A stretch of DNA of 64,000 bases from Temnopleurus reevesii (GCA_036244855.1 BQKZ01000278.1:48622-112621), one strand, 5' to 3'. Positions 27,501 through 42,500 are shown, counted from the stretch's first letter. Numbers and translations: made by a program. Notes: generated by a model from the sequence alone, not told the origin.

Positions 27501-30500
27501 TTGTAAACTTCATTTTATGGGATATTCTCAATTCCTGACTTGCAGTGGTTTCAAATATCTTGCTATGAGATTGCAGTGGTTTTTAAAGCACTATTTATGC
27601 ATTGGAATCCTGCATGATTTACATTCCATTACCATTGTAATTTTCACATCATCTTTATGTTGTACTGGATCTGTATTGCATATAGCCAATGTATGTGCAA
27701 GTTTCCTGCTTTGTTTCTGGCAGATCTACATCCATATTCATGTCTCATTTTCACAGAACTTCATGTTTTTTATAGATAGAACTTTTTTTCAATGATTAGG
27801 AAGGATAGTTGTATAAATAAAGGGTAAGGATGTACTTTCTCATTTCATAAGTCTGCCAAGTTGTGCCTTAAGTGCAGAAATCATTAACAGAAACATAATG
27901 TAAACCCGGAGATAAAGTAAAGCTAAAGTAAACCATCCAAAATTTTATCAGCTACAAGACTTACATGTCGGTCTTCTTCAACTCTTAAAGCCCCCTCACA
28001 CCCTTGTGAACTGAGGCAGGCAAAGGATGCCGGATTGGGAAAAAAATATGGAAGCTTATACGTGCAGTGTGAAGGAAAGTTGTTCAACTTGCTGAGGCAC
28101 CTCTTTAGAACAACAAACCACCGAGGCGAGTTTGCACAGGCCGTTTCCTTGTCTTATTGCATCCAAGAGAAGGCACCTTCACTAGTTGAACAACTTGCCT
28201 CCATGCTGCATGTATTTTTTTCCAATTTGTCAGACTTTGTCTGCAGCGATTTACATAGATGTACAGGGGGCTGATAAACTTGAAATGAAATATCCACATT
28301 TTAACTGAGTTTCTGTTTCTTTCCTCTTCCTCTGTTCATTTATAGGAGGATTCTCCATCTCCGACTGGTCCGCAGGTATTGTATACATCCATGCTTTCTA
28401 ACTTACCTTTGCTATTTTTTTTTTGTATTTTCTTTTTTTTCTTTTGATTATATTGAGGCGCACTAACCAACTTAATGCTCGACCAAGCAACACATTTAAC
28501 CAAAAAGCTCTCTTCTTTTTTTTCTTAAACCCAAACTAATTCTTACAGCCACCAACCTTAAAAGTTTTTTTAACCTATTGACTGCTGAAACCGGATAGTC
28601 CCTGCACAAAGTGTATGGAAATTCCAGAATTCAGTCGTTGATGGGTTAAATAGTGTTTTCAAATACAAATAGAGATTTCCCCCAGAGATCTGGGTATCAT
28701 TTAAAAAAAATAAGATGACATTGTTTCTAAGAAAAGAAATAAAGCATTTATTTTTTTATGTAGGATTTATTTGATCTTTTCAACCAAAGAATGGTGGATA
28801 TCATCTTAATGACATCTTCATCAATTCAAATAAAAATTATGATGAACATTTGCAAAATACTTGTTAGAAAGTAAAAGTTTATTCGTTTTGTATATAATTT
28901 TTAATCCATTTGTATTTTAAGGTCAAAATTAGATATATCCTCCAACCTAATGTGTAAAATCAGAAAATTTAGAATTGGGTGAAGTAATTAGAGACAATAA
29001 AAATAAAATTGTTCAGTTTCTTTCAAATTCTTCATTGTAAATCAATTAACCAAAAATTTTCCTTCAAAGCAGTTGATAGCCTTGTTTATATTATTCATTA
29101 TTTATCAACTTAGAATACTTCATGCTATACTAATAATCAAATGATAATCGCTCTAATCATGACACTTTGAAGCGTGCGGCAAGCTATATTTAAAAGTCTC
29201 TAGTATTTTTTATATTCTTTGTCTTTCTCCTCTCAAGAATATTATGAAGTATATTTTGTATTTTCTGAAGTGCTTGAATTACCCAAATTGCATATTTATG
29301 AATGAAGTTTCCTTGCATAAGTCAATATATTTCTCTCTCAAAAAATTTCATAAAAACCAACACAAAATCATATTTTGGAATGCTCTGCATGATCTATGAA
29401 TCTGTCCAAGTTATATTTCATAAAAGATAAGGGCTGTGTCTATTGAAGGAGATTATTTTCAGGAAGTTATTGTAAAATTCCCGGACAAGACCCCAAATTG
29501 TCATATACCTAAACAGGAAGATGAATTTGACTATAGATGTATTTAAAAAACATATAAGCAGAACAGTCAGGGGATGTTTCATTAATATTTCAAAAATTTA
29601 CAAAAATATTTGGTTTAAATGTGTTTGAAACATGCCCTTCAAGATCTGTTCCTGCTAGTGAATGCATGGTATGATATTAAGGAAGGCATGCCTGTGATCA
29701 ACTCTTTTGAATGCCTCCAGGTTTTAATCTCCCTGCACTGAATTAAAACACTGCTTGCATTTTTCTCCATTTACAATCTTTCTTAAAATGTAGGTTTATC
29801 ATACTTGTTCTATTTCGTGTGACATCCCCAATTGAACATCTATATTACAACATAATCTTTATCAGACTATTACCTGAAGGGTTTTACAAAATTCATTACG
29901 AAAAAGAATTTTTCTGATGAATTAGTATATAATTCAAAGTCTAGGCAGCAATCCAATATCTCTTATAGTAGGATAATTGGTCATAAATATATTATGATAT
30001 TTGTATGTTTGTACTCTTAATATGGTAGTCTGTGTCCCACCCCAATATGACTAAATGGGTGTTGCTCAAAATCAACTGCAAATCAACTGCAACTTTGCAG
30101 ATTGTAACGCACATTTTCATTCGCGCGTGGTGCGCGCATTTAATAAGACGCGCATGAAACAATGATTTTGACTGCAACTTGCGATCAATTGCAACTTTTG
30201 AGCAACATCCCCTAAGTGAGATAAATGGAGGATTTGATGTAATCAAGATTTGTTGTAATTGGTGATAACACCAATGCATCATCTTTCTTGTCGCCCTTTT
30301 CCTTCCCCTAGAAGTCAAACATGGACATGGCTTCTGCGGGTCCTTCCTCCTCGAAAAGCGTAACGGTCACTCAGACTCGCGTCACGGTCACTTCCAAAAC
30401 GGTCGATTCCAAACATCCCACGGAATCGGTTTCCGAATCTTCAGTCTTTGTAGGAACTGCCGATAAGACTCTAGAAGGAGCTGCTGAACAGATACGGGTT

Positions 30501-33500
30501 CAGGTTGATTCCATTTCTTCTGAAGGGGGTGTAGAGACGGATGAACTTGAGGGTGTTCAATTGGCACCCCAGCAGTCGCAGGTTAGGATCGAGGTCGATG
30601 AAGCCCCGACCCCTGATCGGATGAGCTCCGATGAGAATCTATACATCGCCCATACGAAGAACATTGTCCAGGAGGAGGATATCAAATCAAGCACGGAACA
30701 GCAAGAAGAGAGCATCAACCCTTACCGGGATATGGAGCCAGATCCGATCGGTGATGTTGTCATTGAGGAGCCACAGATACAAGCGCAGTCGGAGAGTCGC
30801 GTTGAGAGCATCAATCCTTACGCAGACATGGAGCCGGAACCCTTGACAGGATCGGAACCCCTCGAGGAGCCCCTCATCTCTGCAGTGACTTCCAGCGATG
30901 TCCATGGCATCAACCCTGACCTGTTGGGAGACCCTGAGCCTCTGGACACGACTGCCAACATCCCTGGACCAGACTTGACCGATATTAGACACACCTCTAT
31001 GGGTGCCCAAGCTTGGGAAGGGGACACATCACCCGGACAGCAGTCGTATCAGCAAAGTCCCCTGGAGGAATTCAAGACGGGCCATCCTGGAGAGTCTACA
31101 GTGCAGCAGATCACGATCGAAAGCCAGATAATCATGTCCAAATCCGAAACGCAAAGGTCCGAACCGACCGTGACTGGATATAGATCGTCCACTTCGGAAG
31201 TGACCGTGTCCGAGTCGGGATCGCCGCGTCTTCTAGAGGACGAGGTTCCCTTGGCAACAGAGCAGTTTGCTGAGGTACGCTGATATCTGATAGTTTCCTC
31301 ATGTGTTGTTCAGTGTTGTGTGTGCTTATCTTGTTTCCCCCACCAATTTTTGCAGTCCCCGGGAGTCAAGTGAAAGAAATGAAAATTAGTTTTTGTAGCA
31401 ACTTGTATCCATTTCATTTAATGAATTCATCTGGATTTGGCTTTGCAGGAACACCCCTTAGTTTACTCTTCCTGTCACAAAAAAAAAATACCACCTACCC
31501 AGCTTACGTCAGTTATTTGATCCCAGTTACCATCAATGTTAAATTTTATGCTGCAATGATCCTGTGATATAGAACTTAGACAAACATCAAATTTAACCTA
31601 ACGGAAATATTATTTACATTGTCGTAATTTGGATGCATTATTTCAAAAAATAGTCTCACAATTATATTATCCTAAAAAAGGAATCATATTTTTTATCAGC
31701 CCCATATTATTTTGATAATAATAAAAATAATGATTTGATTTTATATACATGTAGCACTTATCACCTCTTTCGTGAGAATTCCTTAATTAAAGAAAGTTAT
31801 TGTAAAATAAACGTTGCTGCCCATTTGTTTTAGTAAAAATGAATAGCTAGTATGGAATTTTATCCCTTTGTTCACCTGTGTTCTTGTTCATCCTGTGTCA
31901 TTATTTTCACATTTTTTTAGTGTTCTTGAATTTTTAAAGTTGATTATTGACATATTTTCAAGATGACAATAATAATAATAATAAAAATGATAGGTCCATT
32001 TCTATAGCGCAATCACTATATGCATATATTCTACTTCGCTGGATACTAGGTACCAAAATCAATTTCAGAACGATAAATCATGATTTATTTTCTTTTCTTC
32101 AAAATAAATATTATTTGTCAGTGGGATGTTCAATTTAACTGAAAAAAATTCCATGTTTTGCATCTGTATATCTTTTATTTTGAGAATAAGGAAATTAGTG
32201 GTGGCAGGGAAAGAATTAAATGGTTTGCTGGGAAATATTGACGGAAAATTTCATCCATTTTTTTTTTTTACCTTGTATGTGTATTAACGGAATTGATACC
32301 TACACTGTAGCATGCTGACAAGTTTTTATTTCAGTTGATATGGCATTCATTTGAATTTTTCTTTGCTTGTTCACCTTTGATTTTTCCATATTGACTGCAG
32401 AAACTTGCATTGTCCATTATGAATGTAAGAATGAAAGCAATCATTTGCCTCTTCTCAATTTCTTTCCCTCTGCACTCAAAAGTGTATAGAACCAAATTGT
32501 GATGTAATTCTTGACAGTTTTTCCTGACTGCTGGTTCTTCACAATGCTGAGTAATGGCATTTTTATATCCAGAAAAAGTGAGAGTATTTTACCCCCAAAA
32601 AATTAAAGTCGCAAATGAATTTCCTTTGTAGATTGAGAATCAGATTCAGACAAAACAGGATGTATGCAGATGTACGCAAAAATGGTGACCCTTTCTTGCA
32701 CTCAGTGACCCCTATGCCGCAGAGTTAGCACTTGAGTCGGGGTCACCAGTATTAAGCAGAGTTGTGTGTACCTCCATGAACATCTTTATTAAACTCAACC
32801 CAGGATCAAATGCACATGCCTTACTTATTTATAAAGTCATTTGTAACATTTCAATCCTATTCTGATGAAGCAACCCCCTTGGCTCTTCAAGCCAGTGCTT
32901 GAATGATTCCAGGGTGTACCTGATACAAGGATAAATTTGAACCAGCAATCAGGATGACAAGAAGTTCTGGCATTATCAATTTGGTATTCACTTCCTCTCT
33001 GTCTCTTTTACCTCAGCACTACATGTAGTTTAATTATTTTTTTTACTCCAAGTCCAAGAGCATTTCTAAAGATAAAAGATCGCCAAATGAGATTGAATTT
33101 TAAACGATTATAATCAACTTATACTCATGTTCAGATCTTGATTTTTGTCAGAAACATTTTGATTTTGTGTAATCATTTTACTAAATACTAAAACTTTGAT
33201 ATATACTAACATATATTGAGAAAAAGTATTCTAACAGAGTCTTATATTTTTGGAGTCTTTTGATATCACAACTTTTAAATATATAAAAAAGAATAGCTTA
33301 AGTTTTGAAAAATGTAGTTTTATTTTTAGAATACATTCTATATTTATTATGCCAATAATGCAAATAGTGCATTTTAAACATCTGTAGAAAATACAAATAT
33401 TCAATTGTGAGAACTTGATTATACATGTATTTTAACATCAAGTTTAACCAATATGTATTAGTTTAACAAGCTTAATATTCTTGATTATATAGTTCTTTTT

Positions 33501-36500
33501 AATTTATTCTTGATATTAACAGTTGAATATAGCAACTATGATGACTAACAGGTTGTGCCTTTTAAAAAAAATGTATTCATTTGTTTTCTTTATTTATTTG
33601 GGATTTTATATTGAAGATTAAGAAAAGATGCAAAGAAATAGTTTAGAGTGCACACATCTCACTTTCCATTTCCTACCTAGACTATACTCTCCTCTGAACT
33701 CTTCATATTATATTAAGTACTCAGCAGAAACTTTGCATGCCAAGCTTTTTAGTTATATATTTATTTTTCATAGTTGCATTGTGTGGCTAACATTGTGTTA
33801 TCTATTGTGCATGAATTTAACATTATGATATACAGATTGATGCTCATATTTGTCAACATTGTCTTGATTTTAAGATATATTTCCAATTTCCTATCAATGG
33901 AATAATGCATAAAGATTGAATGATATCGTATCCACAGTAAGCATTTTAATTTTTTTACTTCTTACTATTCTATACTGCATAGTGGAATATTTTCACAGGG
34001 CAAATGTTTTGCGGTTTGCTAATTTCTGCAGTATTATTGCGACATGCACTGCGCCAGATTACACAAATAAAGTTCAGGATTTATTTGTGCGCATTGTTAA
34101 TTTAGGGTCGTCAATTTCAAGCATGACAATCAAGCCCCCTGTGAAAATTTTCCGCAATATAGCACTCTAGATATCCAAGACTTCTCTATCTTAGTCTTGC
34201 TAGAACTGCGGCACGCGAATCTAATAGTACATATGATTTCATTTCTGACAATTCTATCCACTTATCTGACTTCAAAAAATGATTTTCATTGAAATTCTTT
34301 TACCTCTTACACATTTTACTATCTGTCATATATATCTATATATCTCTATTTTGTGTTGTCCTAATTTCCCCCTAGGATGCCCAAGATTCGGCTCGACCAA
34401 AGGACATTGGGGTAAGTTGGGACACTTTTATTTTGATGTATCCTTAGTCTTTTTTCCTTCTGTCCTCCAACCCCAGCTACTATGTGCTAGAAAAGGAAGA
34501 AATATATTAAAGGGAATTGAAAAATGCTAGAACAATCAATTTTTGTCTTGAACAGACAAATTTCATCAAATTACTGTTATTTAAGTTACCATTCATCATG
34601 AAACTTTTAATTTTTGAAGCAATTATTGCAAATTCTATTTTCATAAAGTAGGCAGGTTCACTAAAAAGATTAGATTCTTCCATGCAAAAGGATAAACTTG
34701 GTTTATAGCAGAACTGCTTTGAAATTTATACTAGACAGGAATGCATAGCCTATTCTGTTAAATGATTTATAAAAAATTATACATCTACAGATACATTTCT
34801 GACAACAAGAATACCTCTTCTGTTCTTTTACTATCTCTTTAATTTTGTATGCATCATATCGTCGTCTCAAGTGTTCCTAGTAGTAGCATTATTAGAAGTA
34901 GTGATAGTGGTAGCATTATGTTTAGTTTAGTATAATTGTGGAAGTTTTGTACAATCTTATATATTCTATTGAGTCCCAAGAAAAAGGCCTTGCAAGATGA
35001 AAGATTACTAATGATATATTTTGTATGATGCCATCTGATTGGGAAAAAGTTGTCATAATTGCAAATGTTCCTGAATGCTGCTTTGAAAATAATGTAGAGT
35101 AATGTATAGAGATAGTTCTTTCTATTTCTGTACTATTCATTTTGATGTAAAATACTTGTTAATCTTTTTATAAAAATGAGAAGTGTTAGATTTTTTTAAT
35201 CTGTTTAGAGCTTATTGCTGCATCTTGTTCAACGCATTTGAAATATTTCTTCCCAAAATATTTTTGAAGTTAAATAAATGAAAATAATCTATCCGGAAAA
35301 ATCATAATGAAGTTCTTTAATAACTTTGGAAACACACAATATTTTGGGAAGAAATGCATGCAGTAACATTTTCCAGAAATGTAGTGTATCTGATTTTCAT
35401 GTTTTGATGACAGCATTGTTGCAATATCATGTATTAACAATCAAGTCTAAGCCTCCCTTTTCACAGCCAAAATTACAATTTCAGGATCACAGCAAGAGAA
35501 CAGAAAAAAAAGCTCCAGGTTTTCACCATCTCACCCACCAAAAAAAAAATCAAATTGAAAATATATATTCGCTGCTGTGCTCCATCCCCATTTTACAAAT
35601 TTCTGTCACAACTTTGTCGAAAAATGGAAAAATCATCCATTTCCTGCAAGTGCCCCATCTCAAAATTCTGCCTGTAATCCGAGCATGCACTAGTTTCCAA
35701 AATTTCATCTATTTACCCAGAATGCTTTGCTGTCTCGCAAGATCCCCAAGCATTTGAAAATGACCGAGGCCCTCTCCTAGTTCCCTGATAGATGACAATT
35801 ATAGTCATTTCATGCAAGATCAAAATAGTCATGCTCGTTTATTTACTCAGGCATTCCATTTATTTATCATAGTCCATCTCCTCTATGTAGATTTCTACCA
35901 AAAGTTTTTATAGAGTTACGTTGCCTTCTCACCAAGTCCGGGATAACATCATGGCATGGTTTTTTACACAATATCAAGGTTGTTATTGGCCAATTACATT
36001 CACTTTCTCTGTGTGATTGATCAATTACAGAGCAGGCATTGTATAAATTTCCCATGATGCAATGCCAGATGTAGTGTAAGGACACTTTGATCCAGCGTAA
36101 AAGAAGGAAATTTTTTTTTTTAGTCTTGGTCTCATTGATGGATGAAATCTCCATTCCCCAAGTAATACCTTAATCCTGAACAATATTTCTATCTAAAATC
36201 AAGCCCTTATGTAAACTATGCAAAAGCAATAAGAAAACCCCAGTTAGAACTGTTTTCATCCCTTTATCTTCCTCAAAAGACTAGAATATGTTTTTCTGCT
36301 ACAAAATTTGGCAAGGTGTCTCACCTATGTAAAGAATCAAATCCCATTCCATGCACAGTATTTACCAATCATCTAGTCATGTGGTTGTCACTTAATCTTA
36401 ATTTTGATTTCAATATATCATCTTAGCGGCAATTCATCCATGCAGCTAGCCACTGACAGCCTCTGGGGGATGTGCCAGCCTGCGCAAATGCTGCCATTTT

Positions 36501-39500
36501 TGTTTTCAAGTTTTCGTTTATATCATACTAACGAGCAGCCCATATCCCTAATGTACTTCTCCATCTAACGGCATCACTTCATACTGTGTGTTGTCCTGAC
36601 TGTTCTGTGTTTGTTGTGAGTGGGTTTATGTCTGCTCATTGTCAATGTCCTGTGAGGATCGTGCAGGTTTATGTGACGGTGAGAGATGTTTGCAAGTGAT
36701 GGACTCGAAAGCGAGTGTGTTTGAACTCATTTTGTGTTTATAAGAAGAACATCCCCATGTCTATTTCTCTTCTTGTTTTGTGAGTCTAAGAGGGTGTTGC
36801 TCAAAAGTTGCAATTGATCACAAGTTGCAGTTGATCGGAACGCGCCAATCAAAATCATTGTTTCATGCGCGTTTTGTTAAATGCGCATATCGCGCGAATG
36901 AAAATGCACGTTACAATTTGTAAAGTTGCAGTTGATCTGCAGTTGATTTTGAGCAACACCCCCTAAGTTCTCTCTGTGACAGTTTATTGTTCTTTTAATG
37001 ACCAACATTTCATTGGCTGCTGCATGCTTTCAAGCTTAATGATTAGAGTCAGAGAGTAGTTCTGGTGATTGGTCAATTTTTTGTCCAGTAGGCCCAATAG
37101 AACCATCACTTATATGGTAGAATAGTGCCTTAGAGATCTAACCTCAATATTTAGATGCTTTAACTGTATAAGCTTGGGAATGTGCATGCATTTAACCACC
37201 ATGCATCCACCACATTAACCCTCATATACACACCCACACCTGTGCACGTGCTTCATATGCATCCCCACCTTGTGTGGAGGTGTGTGCGTTCACACTCTGC
37301 ATCACACTGTGCATCACACTGAATGTCGCTGGCCCTTGCTTGATGGCTTTGCATCAGGCATGTCCACACTGCCTGAGGCTTTATTCATACCTGGCTGGAG
37401 GGCTTAGACTTGCTACCCAGGCTGTTTGTCAGTTGATAGTGAAGTGACTTAATGTGATTAACACCACAGGAGCCTGGACAACAAGCAGAGCACCAAGAAA
37501 CCTCCTGGAAGGAGACTACCAGGTCTGAGGTAAGAGGAAATTGAGTGACAATTTCAAGTATGTCAAGAAACATTTGGAGCATTAGATGAAAGAAATAGGG
37601 CTTGAAAACTTTTATTGTTTTGTTCCTTTTATCATGTTAAGCAATTGGCTGATTTGCTATGAGTTTCTGAAAAGTCATATACCATTTAAAGATCTCATGG
37701 AAAGAAATATCCAAGTGCAATGAACTTTCTGTCATGCACAAGGCTTATATGTCTTGCACACAATCCCTTTGGAGATTTTCCATTTGACTCGGACCTGGGT
37801 ACTTCTTTCCATAGAGGTCTTTAGCTGCTGAAAGGATTGAAAGTTTTAATATTGAATTTAGAATAGAGTTGATGAATGTATCCCCTTCATGTTATATGCA
37901 TTTTCCCCATGAACAGGAGTTGGATATTCAAAATGATATGTAGAGTCATTCATGTTTGAATACCATATAATCTATAATTTTGAGTGCATCATGAAAATGT
38001 CAAGAATATATGCTTCGTGTTTCCACAGGACAGTTGCAACCACATTAAATTTCCCCTCATATATCATGAATTTTTGCTTGTAGCCAACAGGGTGGAAAGG
38101 CAAGATATTCCCAATTTGGCTGTGATATCATAGAATGGGCAATACTAATATCATACAAATAAAGATTAGCACCATATATACCGATCTGTGTTAGTGTAAT
38201 GTAAAAAATTATTCAATGATGCACAGTTAGCATGTACTCACCTCGTTCTCTCTCTAGACGATTACGAGGACAGTGACAACCGTCGAGCAGCAAGTCATCA
38301 CCAAGGAAACCAGCCAAATAGAGACCAAGAAAGACATTCCAAAAGAGCCGTTAAGCGCAACTGACGAAACTGTGCTTGAATATAAAATGCCTACCGAGGC
38401 AAAAGACTCTAGCAAACCCCTAGCCCCTGAACCGGTCGAAACCCTTGAAACTGAGGTCAAAGAAACAGAAAGGTGGAACGAGCCTGAGCCAGTTGGTCTG
38501 GCACAGTCTCCGATCGAACAAGATATTCCGGTCAAAGAAATTGAGAAAGAGCCTGAGGAGAAGCGGGAGGTGGTTCTTGAATATGAAAAGAAAACAGAAA
38601 TCATACAATCAGAAAAGTCTATTGAATATTTGAAGTCGCACGAAGAACCACATCTTGATAACAGAGAAATTGATGAAAGTGTAGTGGTAGAGGAAACTAA
38701 AGTTCCCAAAGAATTAGATATTCAGAGCACAGACCAAACTGTAGAACTGGAAAGACTGGTCCAGTCTCCTGAGCCTGTTACCAGTCCAGAATTAGGTCAA
38801 AAGGATGCTTATGAGCAGCAGAAAGAAGTTACAGTGATTACCCATGCAAGCAAGAAGACTATAATCGATTTCCATGAAGAAAGGAGGTATGATGAGCCTG
38901 CACCAGAACCAACTATGCCTGAATCTGTTCCTGATCAGGAGCCCCATCCAGTACAGACGATGGAAGACTTTGCAAAGGCCAGTAAAGTCCAACCAGTGGA
39001 CGAGGAAGAAAGACCACTAGAGCCAACACCACATGCTACATCTGAAGAGGTTGTAGACATTCCTGAAGACATTGTCAAGGAGGAACCTCAGCCAGCTGAT
39101 TTTAAAGAACCTTCTGATGAACCTGTGATCGAGATGGACAAGGTTGAGGAAGTCAAGGAAGAAGTAGAAGAAGCTCCTGAATCTTCCATTGAGCCTTCAC
39201 CAAGAGATTACCAAGAGGTCAGTCATTACCAAGAGACGGTTACCACGGTAGTAACAACCACCGAGATTAGGGGACATATGGGAGAAGAGGACACAGATGG
39301 TGGTGTGTTCAGTCAGCCACCTGCTCATGAAGATGAGGCAGAAATGGAACCCATCACTGGAGAGCAAGTCAGAGAATATGTGTCCAATGTTGTTGATTCA
39401 GCTATCATCCAGGAACAGTCCCGTACAGAATTTACAGATCAACCTGCAGAACCAGAGAGACCTGATTCAGAGACTCTCACAGCAGATGAAACCAAGTCAA

Positions 39501-42500
39501 TCCGTTTCGAGAAGGAATCCGAAGTCCAGGTTGTTAAAGAAACATCCCAAGTCATTGAGAAGAAACAGGTAGTATTTGATGATGAACCAGAAGAGGAACA
39601 AACACCTACTCTTGTTTAGGACTCAATCTCTGAAACCCCAGATGTTGTTCCTAAAGAGGAGGACTATCAAATGAATACTGCATGCACAGAACAGGAAACA
39701 GATGAAGTCGTGGTCAAAGAAACAGTTCAAGTCATTGAAAAAGAGCAAGTTGTGTTTGATGATGAATCACAAGAACAACAGCTACCAACTGTTGCATCTG
39801 AGCCCATTCCTGAAAGTAATAAGGATGTTCCAGATGACGATTTCCAAATTGAAACTACATACACGGAAAAGGAAACTAACGAAGTTGTAGTCAAAGAGAC
39901 AGTTCAAGTCATTGAAAAGAAGCAGGTAGTCTTTGATGATGAACCAAAGGAAGAAGTCCCAACTATTCCTGCTGAAGCGATCCCTGAAGCTTCTGACCAT
40001 GTTCCAAAAGATCAGGAAAAGGAACAGGACTTCCCAGTTGAAACAACACACACAGATGAAGTTTTAGTCAAAGAAACAGTTCATGTTATTGAAAAGGAGC
40101 AAGTAGTCTTTGATGATGAACCACAAGAAGAAAAAGTCCCAGCTATTCCTGCTGGAGCCACTCCTGAAGCTCCTAACAATGTTCCACAAGAAGAGGAAAA
40201 GGAGCAGGACATCCCAGTCCAGGACATCCTAGGACATCCTAAAGTGCCACAAGAACAGGAACAGGAAAAGGAAAAGGGCTACCCAGTCCAAACAACATAC
40301 ACAGAGAAAGAAACGCATGAAATTGTCACCAAAGAGACAATCCAAGTTATCGAAAAGGAGCAGGTAGTCTTTGATAATGAACCACAAGAAGAACAAGTCC
40401 CAACTATTCCTGCTGAAGCAATCCCTGAAGCTTCTGACAAAGTGCCAGAGGAACAGGAAAAACAACAGGACTTTCCTGTCGAAACAACATACACAGAGAA
40501 AGGAACAGTAGTTGTCACCAAGGAAACAGTTCAAGTTATTGAAAAGGAGCAGGTAGTCTTTGATGATGAACTGCAAGAAGAACAAATCCCACGTATTCCC
40601 GCTGAGACCACTCCTGAAGCTTCTGACAATGTTACCCAAGAACAGGAAAAGGAGCAGGACTTTCCAGTGCAAACAACATACACAGAGAAAGAAACACATG
40701 AAGTTGTCACCAAAGAAACAGTGCAAGTTGTTGAAAAGGAGCAGGTTGTCTTTGATAATGAACCACAAGAAGAGCAAGTCCCAACTATTCCCACTGAAGC
40801 CATTTCTGAAGCTGCAGACAAAGGGCCAGAGGAACCACAGAAAGAACAGGACTACCCAGTTGAAACAACATACACAGAGAAAGGAACAGTAGTTGTCACC
40901 AAGGAAACAGTTCAAGTTATTGAAAAGGAGCAGATAGTCTTTGATGATGACCCACAAGAAGAGCCAGTCCCAACTATTCCCGCTGAAGCAATTCCTGAAG
41001 CTTCTGACAAAGTACCAGAGGAACCGGAAAAAGAAGAGGACTACCCAGTCGAAACAATATACACAGAGAAAGAAACAGTAGTTGTCACCAAGGAAACAGT
41101 TCAAGTTATTGAAAAGGAGCAGGTAGTCTTTGATGATGCACTACAAGAAGAGCCAGTCCCAACTATTCCCGCTGAAGCAATTCCTGAAGCTTCTGACAAA
41201 GTACCAGAGGAACTGGAAAAAGAACAGGACTACCCACTTGAAACAACATACACAGAGAAAGAAACAGTAGTTGTCACCAAGGAAACAGTTCAAGTTATTG
41301 AAAAGGAGCAGGTAGTCTTTGATGATGAACAGCATGAAGAACAAGTCCCAACCATTCCTGCTGAAGTGATTCCTGAAGCTTCTCACAATGTTTCACAAGA
41401 ACAAGAAAAGGAACAGGACCAGTCAGTGACAACAATATCTACAGAAAAGGAAACAGAGGAGGTAGTAGTCAAAGAGACAGTGACAATTATTGAGAAGAAG
41501 CAGGTGGTCTTCGATGACGAGTTTGTAGCAAGTTCACAGGATGAGGTGGAGGCAAGAGATATTAATTACCATGATTTGAAGTTTGATGAACCTCAACCAG
41601 ACACTACAGTTCAGGAACCAGCTGAGGTACCTGATAAGGCTCTTATTGATGAAGATGTCATTGTAGAAGAACAGGTTAGACCAGCTGAAGAAGCAATGTC
41701 CATGCAGGATGAAGAGAAGATCCCACAGGAAGAGGACACACCCCAGGAGATTGTCACTGAACAACCAACAGAAGAACCACCAAAACAGGTTCCGGAGCCT
41801 GCACATGATATGACTTTACACCGACGAGAGGAATTCTCAACTCAGAGTTTGGATTTCCTTGGCGCTCCTGAATATGAAGAAGAAGAAGATATATCAACCT
41901 CCATGGAGGTGATGCCATCAGAGCGGGAAAATGCTGAAGGAGATGATGATTTTCTTGAAGATATTCAGGAAGAACCAGAAAGTGAAATGCCATTGGATGA
42001 AAATCAAGAGCCTGCTCCTACAGAGAGTACATTCGTATATGAAGAGAGAACCCAACAAATTGTTGTATCAAGTGATCAGGTAGAGACTGAAACCAACATT
42101 TCTGAATCTCATGAGGAGATCATCTCTCAAGAGCAAGTTGGGGAGAAAGTGATTACTACAGAGTTCAACCGCACAGTTCTACATGAGGAAATCCACCATC
42201 TCACAATGGATACTCAAGGTGGGGTAGAAGATGATACAGAGGAGCAAAAACAAGAACCAAAAGATGTTGTCCATGAGGTTGTTGACCAAACTGAAGTAAC
42301 TGTAGCCCACTCTGAGATGCCCATGCCAAGTGAATCTACAGCAGACCAAGCCAAAGCAGATGAGCCCAAGGCTGCTACAATTTCAGAGACGATTGAAAAG
42401 ACGCCACGAGAAGAAGTGCATGTGGAACCTGAATCTGAAGAAATGATTGATTCCACACCAGTTCATGAGGAGTCAATCAACGAGGAGCGAATTGGTGAGA

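Larger units (their letters stand above)
28376..30311. other. Intron with two small elements
   Basis: Contains the short element at 28570-28650 and the MITE at 30055-30212; otherwise AT-rich. Confidence 0.55.

Noticed and set aside
28035..28274. 79-codon open frame with moderate GC
   Set aside because: No recognisable domain, no suitable splice sites; likely chance or repeat.
35326..35757. 143-codon open frame on + strand
   Set aside because: Low-complexity AT-rich composition, no acceptor/donor in phase, no homology.
40229..41104. Long minus-strand open frames opposite the giant exon
   Set aside because: Shadows of the repetitive coding strand (Phe/Leu/Cys-rich antisense of Glu/Lys codons).
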